From assembly GCF_016859285.1 (NCBI RefSeq), contig NC_053422.1, forward strand, positions 17,405,001-17,469,000: a stretch of 64,000 nucleotides of DNA, written 5' to 3'. Within the stretch, counting starts at the first letter, position 1; each line of letters starts with the position of its first letter. Source of the DNA: Xiphias gladius (lineage: Eukaryota > Chordata > Actinopteri > Istiophoriformes > Xiphiidae). A model generated the notes under the pieces. It had not been told where the DNA came from. It did not search any database and worked only from the letters and a program-made list of their open reading frames with translations. Below are positions 21,199 to 43,900 of the stretch, one piece after another. A program made the position numbers and the translations under genes.

Positions 21199-23774
21199 AT
21201 GGTGACGCTCATCACAGAGCAGCTACGTAAGCAGAGTCTGGAAGAGCCTTATCACAAGGCTTTCTCATTCAATGTGAATGTGGTAAGTTGGATTAAAAAA
21301 AACTACATTGTGCCTTTATTTTTTTTTTTCCCCCCTCGATTTGTCTGAATTAGATTTATGTTGTTTCTATTTTAGTCATTGCCTGCAGTGGGCTCCAGTC
21401 CCACTGTCTCGTGGAGTGCTTGTAGATCGAGACAAGGCAAGTGCATTGAATTAAGTGCAGTATTTACAATCTATCAGTAGGAAAATCTGTCTCATATCTG
21501 TCTTTTGGAATTTTCAGAGACCATCTCAGCTACAGCTACACACCCATCATCCAAAGCCAACTTTCTGGATGATTCCTGTGGACTTGACTCCCTATGGCCT
21601 CCCTCCCACTCTGGAGAATGTCTCCAGAGAACGGAGGTTTCCTTCACAGACAAGGCTCTCCAAAGCTCACCTCCGCCACCACCTCCAAAACGCCACTGTC
21701 GGTCCCTTTCTGTTCCAGAGGACCTGTCTCGGTGCCGCTCCACCTGGCATCCTAGTGCATCCAAGGTTTGGACACCAGTCAAACGTGTCTGCCAAAGTGG
21801 AGGAGCATCTAGTTCAGGCTGTGGAGCAAGCTCTTTGCCACTTTGTGGTCCGAGTTCCTCTTTTGCCTCTTCCTCCCTTCACTCATCTTCTAGCCCTACC
21901 TTCTTTAGCTTAGCACTGTCCTCTGACTCCCCACTACCGTGGAGCTTCCCATGGGACCCCTGTGACACACTGAAAGGAGCCTGCTCTGCCTCCTATGCTA
22001 CTCCTTCCTCCTGCTCCTCTTCACCGGCCCCCCTAATTTCTCACTCAGTGCTACAGCGCTGCTTCTCCCTCTCCCCTGTGCACACTGAGGAAACCTCTGT
22101 TGTGCTCCTGCCCCCCCAGCCCTCCCCTGCTTCTGCTCTGACATATGGCTGTTCTGGCATGGAGCACCCAGCCCTGTCCCCATCTCCCACTTCAGCCTGC
22201 AGTACACCATCTTCCTCTAGGCGCGACCTGCATCCAGCACTGCCGCGGTGCCACTCACAGCCCTGCGACATGCGCAAACCTCGCTTGAAGAGGCGCCATG
22301 ACCCAGATGTTCTCCCCTACCCCAGGCCTGGCCTTGACTTCAGCAAGATGACACAGGTGAGCAAGATAGTGCAATAGGCTATCACGGTAGGTAGTTGCTG
22401 TCAGTGTCTTTATATTGGTGCATATATTGAGATATACAGTTTGTTGTATCAGTAAGTAATAGGCGAGCCTCAGTTTGCCCACTTTTTTTCTGTCCAGAAC
22501 TTGGAGGGCAATAGTAGGCCTCTGGCAGCACCCTATCCCCAACAACTCTGGCTCAGCACAGTTAAGCTTGACCCCAATGCCATATGCTCGCCTCATTTGA
22601 GACTGGTGGGATCATTACTGAGAAGTGGGCCCCCTAGATCTGTTTCCATATTCCTTTCTCACTCACATCAGTGCAGTCAGGCTTGGTTTCTGGGCTGCGT
22701 TGTTTTTTTTTTTTTTGGGCAAAACAAAACAACGCAAGTTGACTCATACATAATGAGACTTGTCACAGGTTTCCCTGGTTGCAAGTGCTCAATAAAGCAA
22801 AAATAACAAACTAACCACTTTGGATTGACATCAGAAGTTCATAAAGGCTTTCCAGGCAAAATTCTTAAACCTTAAATACAGACTTATAGTGAAAATTTCG
22901 AATTATTATTATTTATTATTATTATTATTTTTAAGTAGTTAATAAAGTTAAAGTTTACTCCTCACTTATTTTGTGCTAATATGTCACTATGATAAACCAC
23001 CCAGTACACACTCAAAGCTATGCAGCAACTTTGTTGTTGCATAGCATGTTGGTTTGTTGGCACTCTTGATGCTTGCCTACACATTGTAATCTGTGTGGGT
23101 CAAATAGTCAGGTAGTCTGTTTCATATTTAACGCATTTCACAGGATTAAATGACACCAATGTAAATGACGACATTTAAATAAGAATCTCGAGGTTGCAGT
23201 GTTAATGGTGTTTAAGCTGATCCTTTTCAGATGTCGGCCAGGTCACACATATGCCAGTCAAGCCCTTTTAACTCAATCAATTAGTCCATACTTAACCAAA
23301 GAAACAGCCATCCATGCAGACTTCCTGGAATTGCTAGTGATGTTATTACTGAACCACCTTTTATTTTATTTCCTTTGTCTGGAGCTTTATGAAGCTGATA
23401 ATTCGGCTGCATTAATTAGCATTGAGAATCAGACTGATGCCCCATTTTTGTGAGGTGTTTTGCCACATGTTTAATGTTAGTATTGTCACATGATACTCAT
23501 GATGCTGCTTTCTCCTGTGTAGATTGGTAATCGTGAAAGCCTAGTGTGTGGTAAAGATGGCTGCATAGTTCCACTGTCTTCCCAGGCAGAACAGCTCTCA
23601 GCCTTCTCCCCTGCCGAGTTCCTGGGACGAGCCAGCATTGGGCCACTAAGTGAAAGTGAAGAAGACGAGGAGGAAGAAGATAAAAGAAAAAGGACTGCAA
23701 TGGATGGAGGAAAAAAAATTGTTTTTGAAAGAGACTGCACAGAACTGGACTTGAACCTTATAGAAGAAAACTGA
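21199..23774 (+). CDS. fam53c: FAM53C, FAM53-family nuclear protein
   Basis: Exons 21199-21282, 21376-21436, 21518-22356 and 23523-23774 join in phase into 411 residues; human FAM53C has 392. The N-terminus MVTLITEQLRKQSLEE resembles human MITLITEQLQKQTLDE. A central motif, PPKRHCRSLSVPEDLS followed by SKVWTPVKR (about 104-140), is the FAM53 signature. A long Ser/Pro-rich, presumably disordered region follows with FFSLALSSDS, LQRCFSLSP and CHSQPCDMRK. The protein ends in LSESEEDEEEE and the invariant LDLNLIEEN. FAM53 proteins are poorly characterised, nuclear, and reported to bind 14-3-3 or the transcription machinery. The second intron has a GC donor (see findings). The neighbour KDM3B is shared with the human locus. 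Confidence 0.95.
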
Positions 23775-25100
23775 CCACTCGATGGTGCTCCCAGTGTGAT
23801 TACTGCATACATAACCATGTTAAGCACACCAATAGGCTTTGTCTACTCTTCTGGCAGATTCCTTTGGAACGTGCTGCCTTCCTAAGAGTTCATAATCAAG
23901 AACCAAGCAATTAAGGTTATCTAATATCAAATTACAATGTTATGATTGTAACATTTGAGCTAATTCATTGTTCAACATCTCACTAAAATGTCAGTGCCTG
24001 CCTATTCAACACTCAATAGGGAAGTGTGCATGAGCAAATAAGTGAGTTTTCATGCACACAGAATTTTGGCTAATATTTCATATTGCTACAAGTCTTAATT
24101 AGCGCTAACCATTGGTATGCATCTTGATATCCTTACATATCCTTATCAAAGAACACTATATACTGCAGTAAATGGAATATTCTTAATTTTTCCTCATAAG
24201 TGATTCGAATACACACTAAAGGCAATAGCTAAATGGGATGGAGGTAAGCATTCCTCAGTGCCCCATCAGATACTGGTGCGTAGACAGTCTACGTTAGTGT
24301 TTGGGTCTGTGAACTTGGACAAGTGTATGTGAGCTGGTAAAGCTGGACAAAATGATTCCATGTGTAGGTCAAAATAATATGCGAGTAGACCAAAAAATAC
24401 AATACTATCCATACATAAATGCTCTCCTGTACATCAAAGAGGATACATTCCAAGATTTTGCTGCAGTTCTTTAAATCCCTCACACTGACTTTTTTTTTTC
24501 TTTTTTCCCTCCTTTTTTGAAAAAAAACCCCACAAAAAACCCCTCTCTTACTGCTGTTGTCATCGATTTAGCTTGTCCTTTTGGCGCAACTCTACATAAT
24601 CAATGGGAAGCTTTTCCTGTGATAGGAAGGATAGCTCACCCTTCTTGTTCATATGTTTGTTTTTTCCTGGAGTTTTTGAGTTTTCTCAATTGCTTGGACA
24701 TTAACAGACCTTTTCAGCAGTCATACTGATGATACTGTAAACTGACCATGCCTTAAGCTTAAAATACAGAGTTTTTGGTGCTCTGGTCTTATTTCACAGC
24801 CAGACATTCTTGCAATCTCCATTTGCGCTGATTCAGATATTTTTGAACAGGTGGCACATGCACTATTATAGTCAGTTGAATAACTGACTCGATGCTGCAG
24901 CTGGACTTCATAGGGCACAATGAAATGTACTGTACAGTGGTTAGAGTGAGTACACACGTCGAGCCAATTCTGAGTGTATGTGACAAAGGTGGTAGTGATG
25001 CAAATGATTTGGTGGCCTTTCAGCAATGATTTTTCATGTGTTTTCAGATGGAAATATTCCTGTTGCACAATTTATGTACAAATAAAATTTAATAGAGAAT
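23775..25100 (+). other. fam53c: FAM53C 3'UTR with AATAAA at 25081-25086
   Basis: There is no gene in this 1.3 kb and no earlier AATAAA was noticed. The AATAAA at 25081-25086 is a reasonable end for the FAM53C message. The rest is AT-rich untranslated sequence. Confidence 0.6.
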
Positions 25101-25439
25101 GATATTTTTTCCAAAAGGTGTCTTGTCTTCCATTCAAAAATAATTTATCCTGCTTGTAGTCAGGGACCAATAGAATATTAGATTATTTCGTGACCTCTAG
25201 TGGCTGAATTCAGTATTATACTGATTTTGCTTAGAAATGTAAAATATTTAGTCCATTCTAACTTTAACAGCGGTTTTTAATGCAAAGACAGCTAGATTTT
25301 CTGTTTGAGGTATAAAAAAAAATTTTCGTACCAACTCTTTTGACCTGAATTATATCCGTCTGTAACGGGAGGGCGGATGATCGGTTGGATCTTTGAAACC
25401 ATTCAACAGCGGACAAAGTTAAAGTACTCTAGAAAAGTT

Positions 25440-27438
25440 TTTGATTGTTATATAAGCAGGCTTGTAACAACAGAGGAGTCCTACATGTCTTTGTCAGACT
25501 AAGATAGCCGTTCCGCCGTGGAAGACGAGGGCGCTCCTTCCATGCCAACGATGCTTTTTCACAGACCATCTGACCCCCCCACCAACAAGCCACTTCCTCT
25601 TTTGTCTAATTTCATGGCGATCGGGAGAGAGGGAACACCACCGACGCACGCACACTGTCTCAGCACTCCTGAAAGAGTTTATTCGGGGTAAATAATTGAC
25701 AATTTTTGCAAGATTCGGTCACTGGGTTACAAAGTAGTCCTGCTTGAATTCAGTCCTGTGGGCGATTCACCTTTCCCTGTAGGATTAATCAATTTTTTCA
25801 GCTTCTGGATCAGATATTTCACATTGTAGCGCCACTCGCTGATAACAAATCGGACGAAATGGGCTCCCCCTCCGCCTGCATCTCTCCCACACACTCAGCG
25901 GCACGCTACTTAACGGCGCTGAATAGCTAACGTTAGCAACACTGCAAACGCCTGAAATGTATAGCTATGGAGATGGTTTATTTTGACACACTTCACAAGT
26001 TAGTGGCAGATTATTAACATGGAGTATTGTGTATGTGTGAAAGTTAGCAAGAGTTTGTAGTTTCATTAAAATATTAGCCACTTAAAGTCCTCAAATGTTT
26101 GTGTTTGGGTTAGCTAGCCAACATCGGCTAGCTAGCTGCGGTGCTATGTATTTAGTTAGCGTTAGCCCGGATCGCGATTCATAAGTTAATGTTATCTAAA
26201 CTACCTCAGAAGGAACAGACTAGGTGTGGTGGGTTTGTCACCTAACGTAAACAAAATAACTGTAGTATTTGTATGGGACAGATAAATGTCCACCATTCAT
26301 TGAAAGAGCCCCGGTTGTCCTCGATAGCTGAGAAAAGGGTTAGCTAGCACATCAGGCTAGTTAGTTAACGGTAACTTGACTGCTAACGAGGGGCTCGGTG
26401 ATATTTCCACCGTGAAGTCATAGTTAAAGTCAGACACTCGTACGAATAACGTTAGCTGTGTCTGCGAATGGTTGGTGTTTTTGCAAGCTAAAGTAAAGTT
26501 GACCACAAAGTTTTGAACCATTATCAACAACCCTAACAGGTCAAACAGAAAAAAAAAAGTAAACTGCAAGAGTAAAGTGTACGAGTATCAGCCAGTTTCG
26601 AACGATTTATGAGCACAAAATAATATCAAAACACGTTAGTCACCGTTGGGGTGCACATAACTGTATATATTATTGACACTTGTTTATTGAGTCTTTGCCA
26701 GTATTGGTAACATGGAGTTATTGTCCTCTTAAAAAGCCACCTGCGGTGATACTAACTCTATGACTTTATCATATCTAAAGTCAGTATACTTTTTCTTTAT
26801 TTACAGTGTAAACTAAGTTGTCAACGTGACTGGCACAACGAACATTGCTCCCCAGGTGAGTGCCTGTCTACAGTTTGTCCCTATAGAATTAACCCACTAT
26901 CACGAATTTCTCTGGGTTTATTTTGATTACCTCCTCCAGGGGTGAGTGAATGTTTACTTTTCAACCTGAATTTTTCAAATTCTTTGTCATTATATCCTTT
27001 TATGTTATTTTTTTATTTAACGTTTAATTAACCTGGAGAATTCTCATTTAGATAAAAAAATCTCTTTTCACAAGAGCGTCCTGGCCAAGACAGGCAACTC
27101 GTTTTAATTGTTTACGCATGAATATTCTACATTTTCATGCCAGGTAAGCTGCTGGGACCAACTGCCAAAATAAAAGATGTTGGTCGATGCTTAATTTTAA
27201 AACAAAAAGTCAATGTATTGGCCCAATTTACATATTTTTCCGACAGTTCACCATTATTCAGAACATGAAGTCATCCAGGTAGTTGCGTAAGGATATATAA
27301 ACAAGTAATTTAATTTTTTTTTCTCTTTTAATGACTTTTTCCCATTTGATTCCAGGTTAATCTAAGTGGACATCACATTAGGGGCTCCATAGCACTTGGA
27401 TCTGTTCTTCTCTGTCCCAGGTTCAGACTGCTTGGTCT
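25440..27438 (+). promoter_or_regulatory. ctbp1: CTBP1 upstream promoter region and 5'UTR exons
   Basis: A GC-richer stretch at about 25480-25920 likely holds the main CTBP1 promoter. An internal noncoding exon is suggested at 26808-26856 (acceptor TTTATTTACAG, donor CCCCAG/GTGAGT). The coding first exon has acceptors at 27354-27355 (ATTCCAG) and 27419-27420 (GTCCCAG). The transcription start is not determinable by eye. Confidence 0.45.
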
Positions 27439-36337
<8,899 letters not shown>

Positions 36338-37871
36338 CCCCCCCTGCCGCCGCCAGCACATTCCGTCACCTCTGGAAACCACCCCACCCCCACGCCCACC
36401 TTCCAGCATCAGACACAGCCCGGCCCTCCAGTACATCAGCAGCACCAGTTTGACCTGATGTGGATCTACAGTCTTTTTTTTCTCAGATCACATAACCAGC
36501 CCAGGAGTGACCTATCCACAGCTACCCCACATCCCACCCAAATCCCTCCAAAACACACACACATCCCTCCATCCTAGTCCTCACCTCACCCACCCAACCA
36601 ACCAACCACCATCCCCTCCCCCCTTCACTCCCCCACAACGTCAGCAATAACTCTGTTCTCAAGGATTCAATGATTGGATTGGTTTATTTCCTTAGTTGGC
36701 TGTTGTTTTAATGGAAAGTTGATCTGTTGTGGTTCTAGGTGTTAATGTTTGTTTGTTTGTTTGTTTGTTTGTAAAAAAAAAAAAAAAAAAAAAAATAGCA
36801 TTTCTGACATGAGGCTTCACAGTCTGCTGCCTCCTGCAGTCCTCCTCCTGACTGACCAGTAGAGGCACAGAGGCAGAAAGTTTGAAGCCCCCCTTTGTAC
36901 ATTAATGGCTCATGTTACTGCTCTCTTCTTCTTCTTTTCTTTTTTTTTCTCTCTCCCCCTCCACCTTTCTTGTGAAGGGGGAAAAATGTGTACTAAAGTA
37001 AACCAGACAGAATCACAAACAGTACATCCTGTCCTCCCCACCAGGCATCTAGCTACCCCTTAGCCCAGTTCTGCCCTTAGTTCTCCCCGTTACTGTCAGC
37101 TTGCTCGGCAGAGGGAACCATAATGCTATCAGTGTGGAGCTCTCTCAGACTGTCAAAGTATATTTTATCTGATCAGCTCATGCTTTAGCTCTCAACCTCA
37201 ATGGAATGATACCCAAGATCCTTTGTCACTTTTTACTGCTATGACTGTCCAGTTTTAGGACAGTCATCCCTGTATTTACACATGCTTTGTCTTTCGTTGA
37301 TTGTTCTGTCATGACATAATAGCTTAGAACATCATATCAGAGAGCAACTACGCATTCATTTCTATCTAACGCCAGCAGCCAGGATGCTGCGTGTGAGGTC
37401 CGTACTCACGGTGCCCACACAGTATCAAACGCAGCAGCCTTCTCTGTTGCTGGAAAAACAGCAGCGTGCTAGGGGCCTCGCCAGCAGAGGGCACTGTCTG
37501 ACTGCTCAGAGCTCAGAGCTTTATGCAGCTCACCTCAGTCAAACAGATGAACAGTTACAGGTTAGCGTTAGTGATGAAGAACAGGATCACACACTGCCAA
37601 CATTCAGAACACAGGATGGGTGACCGGAGATTGACTACCGCCTTATTGTTTGATAAGATCTCACTGCACCCCACCACCACCCCCCTGCAACCACCCACCC
37701 TCCACTCTTCTCCCACTGTCATTACTGACCCTACACATCTGCTCATGAACCAGTATGCATCCACCAAGTCCTTTAAGTGTGAGGGGACAGTAGAGATTAA
37801 ATTCCCTGTAGGAGCAAGGGGACAGTGTTCTTGCATGCTGGCTTTATTAATGACAGTGGTGTGTGCGCGCC

Positions 37872-37914
<43 letters not shown>

Positions 37915-38969
37915 TTGTTTGTGTGTGTGTTTGTATGTCCCCTCACCCTGTTATGATAACAAGCTGTTGTCTTTCCAAAGGAATAGTCCCTAGGAGTAAC
38001 TCTTTAACGCTGTTGCCCTGGTGTCAAGGGAACACCTTTCTAGTACCTCAGTAACAGATATTGAATGTACCGTGCATACCCTTTTATTTTTTGTACAGAT
38101 TTTCTAGATACTTCTTTACTATTCTTTACCAGAAGGGTTTTGAAATTGTAGCAGTAATGATACAATATAAATAAAAAACATTGCCCCATGAAATAAATTG
38201 ACAAAATCTTTGTAGGTTCGCTCTAGGTCACTGAATACTCAGGCTTCAAAACCAGTGTGTATCTCCCTCCCCTTTACCTTTTATTTCCCCATCGTGGAAA
38301 ATTCAGCACAACGCTTCCCCATTCTTAGACTTCAGACTGTAGTTGATGCGTTTCGAACTCAGTCGTACTGACTAATGAAAAATGAGGAAAAAAACTGAAG
38401 GCGGTCATCATGGTCTGCTAGATCTCTTTTAATAGAACAGTAGTAGTAGCTGTTTTGTTTGTTTGGGTTTTTTTTTTTACCCCCATTCATTGTCAAGCTG
38501 CTCTATCTATAGTGCATGTGGGGTAATTTTCTAGGGGAAATACTATTGGCTTAAAAAAATTGGTGTCATCTTGCTGTTTCCCTCTGCTCCCCGGCCTTCT
38601 CCCTCTCAGAGTGTTTTCAACCCGAGTTGCCATTTTTGTCGTGGTCAGTTTCCAGTGATGTACAGTTTTCCCCTCAGAGTCTATGAGAGACATGGAGCAT
38701 GACTGTGTCCTGAGATGCTAGGCTCCTCTGTCATGTGATGAGTATATATTTTTAAAAATAACCCCCGTAGTTCGGATTATGAGCATTATAGTAATCTTAA
38801 ATTTTGCTGTTGATGATGATGATTATATATATATTTTTTCAGTTCAGCAGTGCACTGTTATGAAAACCATTCTGTTTTTAATGTAGGATTTCATTTTTAT
38901 GGATATGCTGTCTGTGTTCTACATGTTGTACTGAAACATTTCAGAGAAAACAAGAGATCTTTCTCCTGG

Positions 38970-39005
<36 letters not shown>

Positions 39006-40165
39006 AATTTGTCTTATCCCAACTGTCCTTTCCAGCTGATATCCTCTGGGCCTTACTTATCCGCTCCCTGTTAAAGTAGCTGTTATAGAAAGTCGCCATG
39101 GAACCACTCACTGCCTTAATACAGTTGACCACAGCAGGTGAAGTCAGGAGACACACCCAGTCGAAAAGAACGGGCCACAATCAATGCCGTTCCGCAAAAA
39201 GCTCTTCACACCCAGACAGGCGTATATCTGAAGCACCTTGCATTTCTTTTTCACTGATGTACCACATTTAGTGGTGCTTGTGTAGACAGTTCATTCTACA
39301 AACACATAAATCCAGTGTGAATTCTAAATGTGCATTAATGTTTTTTTTGTTTTTTTTGTCTTCTAGTTTTTAATAGTTAAGTCAGCCCGGCAGTGTGTGT
39401 GTGCACGTAGGCTAACAGATAAGCACAGCTGATTTTTCACTCTTGGGTGTGAGAATGCCCACCATCACCCACCCACCCGCCGTCACCACTCTGGAGCTCT
39501 TAAAGTGTCTTTCACAGTGCTGCCTGAGCCCCAGTGGGGCTGGGAGTGGGAGGGCATAGCGGACACTGGTGTGGTCTGTCAAAAAAAAAAAAAAAAAAAA
39601 AAAAAAAAAGCAGAAAATTACGGTGAGAATCGGTCACTTTTTCTCTCTCAGGGTTCAAATGCACACATATCCTCCAGCAGTCGCCCTCTGTCTTGTGTCC
39701 CTCATCCCGAGTTTTCCGCCCTCAGAATGTAGAACAGCCTCCTGCGTTTTTAGAAACCGCTCTCCCCTCATTCCCCGTTTGTGCACAGGTCTGAACTTTT
39801 TTTTTCTGTTTTGCTTTCTTTTGGCACTGACATCTAACCATCTAACAAGGAATGAATGAATGAATGTTTGTTTGAAAGTGACTGTGTGTAATGTTAAAAT
39901 TGGGAAATGTATTTTTACAACATGTGAACCTTTTTTTTTTTTTTTTTTTTTTTTTTTTCACTCACTCTCATTGTGAATTGATTTTTTTTTTCTTTCACCA
40001 GACTGCAAAAACAAAAAAAAAACAAAAATGAAAAAAAATTCTCCTGTAACTAGGCTCTTAAGCTTTATTTTTGTTTTGTTTACTTTTTTATTAGAAACAA
40101 TCATGTTTGTGATGGTAACTTCTGATGGTAAACTCCACACCATATTTTAATAAAATCTTAAAACT
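36338..40165 (+). other. ctbp1: Long CTBP1 3'UTR with two polyadenylation signals
   Basis: No gene is seen between the CTBP1 stop and about 40170. AATAAA occurs at 38170-38175 (proximal) and at 40149-40154 (distal), so the UTR may be 1.8 or 3.8 kb. It contains a (GT)n tract (37879-37911), a GTTT tandem run near 36748-36771, poly-A or poly-T runs near 36773-36795, 38973-39001, 39582-39609 and 39930-39958, and a dense purine/pyrimidine bias near 36480-36640. The extent is inferred from the signals, without transcript data. Confidence 0.6.
37879..37911. repeat. (GT)n microsatellite in the CTBP1 3'UTR
   Basis: About 16 GT units, with more imperfect GT and GTTT units to 37935. Confidence 0.9.
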
Positions 40166-40169
40166 TAAA

Positions 40170-43100
40170 CGTTTGCTCCATTGTTTTTAACTTTCCAAAT
40201 AACTAGTTCTCTCTGGGTACTAAGAATGCTTTAATGCACTGAACCTTTGACTCTGCCTTTGGTCATTTCATTTGAAAAAGTTTCTGTGCTTGATTATAGT
40301 GGTCAGGGAGTTGATGACAGTTAATGCCAGTTGCCATTATGTAGTCCCACTGATTACACTCAGCAGCTTGAGGACATAGCTATGTTTACAGAGGTTTTGC
40401 CATTAACAAAACTGTTTTCTACCACATTCGGTCTGCTCTGGCAACGAGGGACTATGCGGATCCAGAACGGGCACAGCTTTACGAGTAGGCAGACTAGGTG
40501 GAGAGTAAGGGGAAAAGGGGTTTTCTGTGTAGACCCACAGGGCAGAGGAGGGCGGGGGATTATCGGCCCCAAAATTGCTACCACATGCACATAACCAGGA
40601 GCCTGCTCTTAAAATGGAGAGTGAAGGGCCTGAAAGCTGGGGTCCACTCACTAGAGCTACCTTTAGGAATCCTGGCTAAAGGCTGGCACCCTCAGGTGTC
40701 AGGAGGGGCATGGAGTCCATCACTGAAGGTTAGAGATGGATTGTGTTTAATGACTACATGATGTTCATCCATTAATTATTTTCAGCCCTGTGACCAGCAC
40801 TAATGCATTTTGCTTTTTAAGTATCTTGGACAAATACAGTCTGATGATTTAGCATTACACTCCTTTTTCCAACTCATGATGGGCAGTTTAAAAAAAAAAA
40901 GTAGCAAATTGATGCAGCAGAACCAGTGATGATGTATTTTTTTTATTCCGCAAATTCTTCTTCTTTGTGAAAACCTGGTGCCACCATTGCCCACAATGCA
41001 AGTCAACCACTAGCAGTTCAATCTTGAGATTTGAGTGTATTTATGCTAGTAGCAGATAATGTAGCCTTGAGCCTTTGGCCTCAAAGCAGAGATGAGGAGC
41101 AGGCTGCAGAGGTCTGGTAAACTCCACACCTCTGGTTATTTTTTCATTTTCACACTTGTAGTCATCAGCCCTCACCGACGCTGACTCAAGTGACATCACT
41201 TGAGGCAATTCGTCACACTCAAACAGAATTCCCTCTGAAGCCACGACATTTTTCACATATGCGGTAGCAATCCCCAACACCTGTAAACAAACTGACCGGC
41301 CGGCCAAAAACTGAGTTAACTTATTGTTTCTGTCCTTAATTCTTAAAATTTTTGTCATATATGGATACTTGGAACCGGAGACTAATATATATACTGTTAC
41401 ATGCCGTAGTAACCAGTTTCCAAGGGAGAGACAGACATAGTACATAACAGCATGTGTATTTAAGAGTGTGTAGTAGAAGGAGGCCCAGGATGCGAGTAGT
41501 ATTTTAACAGACCCGATTCACACACACTTCAAACACACTTCGGCTCATTGCTTCCAACACCCACTTGGGAATGTGCAACACAGTGCAGCAGAGCATCACC
41601 CACGTCTCCTAGCGCCGTACATTACCCCCTATCAGCCTCCATGTTGTGCAGCCAGATTTTTTTAATTTGTTTGTTTAGTTCAAGAGGAGGAAGAGGAGGA
41701 GGGGGAGGGCTTGAAAGCAGATTTCATCAGGTCTGGGAAGACAGTGGTCAAACCAGTAAACCTGGTTCCTGTACTGCTGCTGGGTCAGTGCCTTCAGTGA
41801 ACTACTCTGTAAATTGAGTCATCCTGCATAGGTAACTTCTACTAGTTTAAGCGAGTGGATCACAGAAAGGAAGAAAGCAGCTCAAAGTGCGTCAAAGGTC
41901 ATGTAAGATCACTTAACTGAGGTCCAGAGATGAGAACATCAACAAAATAAAATTGTTATGAGCCTTGGCGGGAAGAAAGAACAGTTAGGCAGATCAAGAT
42001 GTGTGTATGTGTGTTAGTATGTATGAATGCATGTGCATATATGTAGGTGTGATCAATTAGTCTCCAAAAGGATGACCTATGGCACTTGAAAGGACTATCC
42101 GTCTGTCTGTCTTAGGGGTCTAGAGTGTGTGCTGCGGTGAGGTTGAGACACTGGAGCTAGTATGGCCCTGGCCCAACGCTCTGTGATTAGCTCATGGTTT
42201 CCCTCTCATTGCTTTACTCTCTTGGCTTGTGTAACACTGACGTGAGCACGTGATTAACAGGAAGAAAACTCTCAGCTATTTTGGAGATTTGCGTCAGTCA
42301 GGCAACCTGCAGCCATTCCGCTGCTGTATCTGCTGTCCTAATGCCTCTATGTGTGTGTGTGTGTGTGTGTGTGCGTGTGTCTGTGTGTGTGTGTAAGAGA
42401 GTGTTGTTTAACTGTAAACTATGATCCCGTGTGTTGTAGTAATCACGGTAATCATTGATTCCCGCCTAGGTCTGCAGGTACATGTGTGGGTCTAAACGTG
42501 TGCTGGTGTACGTGCCGGCGCAGGTTCACAATTTCAGCGATTCTGTCTACGCTCAACCAAACTGTGTCTGCGTCTGTGATGTTCCACATTAACATGAGTC
42601 AATCTGGATGCTGAGCTCACTTTCATTAATCAGTGGGCAGGAGCAAGGGAATCTGGGTTTTTCCCACAACCTACTTGCAGTCAAAGAGATAGATAGATAG
42701 ATAAATAGATAGATAGATAAATAGATGTGGGTAGAGACAGGAAGAAGTGGTTAAATAAAGAGATGAGTGAGTAACTGGGAGACAAAGAGGGAGGGAGGAA
42801 GGTTGAGAGAAGAAACAGATGGAGAGAGGGTGTAATTGTCTAGTTGATTGTTTATGACTGCAGGACACAAAGTCCAAAACGTTACCTGATCCACATCTAA
42901 CCACCCTTCTCCTCTGTCTTCTCCTTTTCGTCTCCACTCGTTCCTGGAAGCTTCACAGGCGAAGCCATACAGTGACGTGGCCGAGTGGGTTTAAAGGTCT
43001 GCGCCTCTCCAGCTGCAGAGTTGTCTTTTAGGTCTGGCTGATATCAGCCAGGTCGAGTTGATAGTGCAGATCTACGGACTAACTGTGCCTAATCCACATT

Positions 43101-43900
43101 AAACCACAAACCTGACCAGACTGCGTGTGTGTTGTTTGATGAAATATAGGCTGACCGGCTTGTTGCGTCACAGCCATGGATAATAATCAGGAAAAGTAAC
43201 AAAAGTTCCCAGATTTTTTACACACTCTCTCACACACGAGCATACGCACAAGTACACACAGCCTCGTTTAGTCTGAGCCTTGACACGTTGATAAGTGAGT
43301 GGCGGCCGGTAACAGAGAACCTCCCTGGTCGTCCATGTGTGTACCAGCTGTGGGAGCTGGTGGACACACGTCTCTGACACACACACAGACACACATTTGT
43401 ACACCCAGACCCGAGGAAAAGGGGTCCTTCAGCTGAGATCACAGCTGTATCTGCCACAGGACAGAAGAACTATTTGAAAGGGGGCGGGGGGCGGCGACCA
43501 TTTAAACTCCTTTGATTCTCTGCAAATGTCCAATCAGTAAATTAACTGCAGAAATAAAAAGGCCTTTGTTTCTGTCTGGACTCCGCTCGTCTGTTCTCCA
43601 GGTTGCATGTCTGTGCGTAAAGTCCTATTCCTCATTTCTCCTTCTATTTTACTGCCATTATTCAGCAACTCTACACCTCTCAAAGTCTGACGGTGTGCGC
43701 TGAAGAACAGCGGTAAGAAAATACACAATGCTGAGCGGTGTATGTTCAGAGGGGCCAATGTGGTGTTGATTACCTTGTCAGCAGTGAGGTTGCTGAGTTT
43801 ACACAGCCACTGAAAGACTTGAGAGAGAAGGATAGAGGGAGAGAGGAGAGGGACAGTGGAGGAGAGGAGCGAGGCTTTTTACCGCCTTTCCATACAAGGA
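40170..43900. other. Intergenic spacer CTBP1-SPON2
   Basis: No convincing exons. It contains GT-rich repeats (about 42352-42394), an (ATAG)n-type tract at 42686-42727, and several purine-rich stretches. Nothing else is recognised. Confidence 0.5.
42686..42727. repeat. (GATA)n-type tetranucleotide repeat
   Basis: Tandem ATAG units interrupted by ATAAATAG variants. Confidence 0.9.

Noticed and set aside
21455-21913. 152-codon frame overlapping the large FAM53C exon
   Set aside because: It is another frame of the FAM53C coding exon, whose own frame carries the family signature.
41041-41445. 134-codon minus-strand frame between CTBP1 and SPON2
   Set aside because: No recognisable domain, no splice or promoter support, and the start is embedded in an ordinary spacer.
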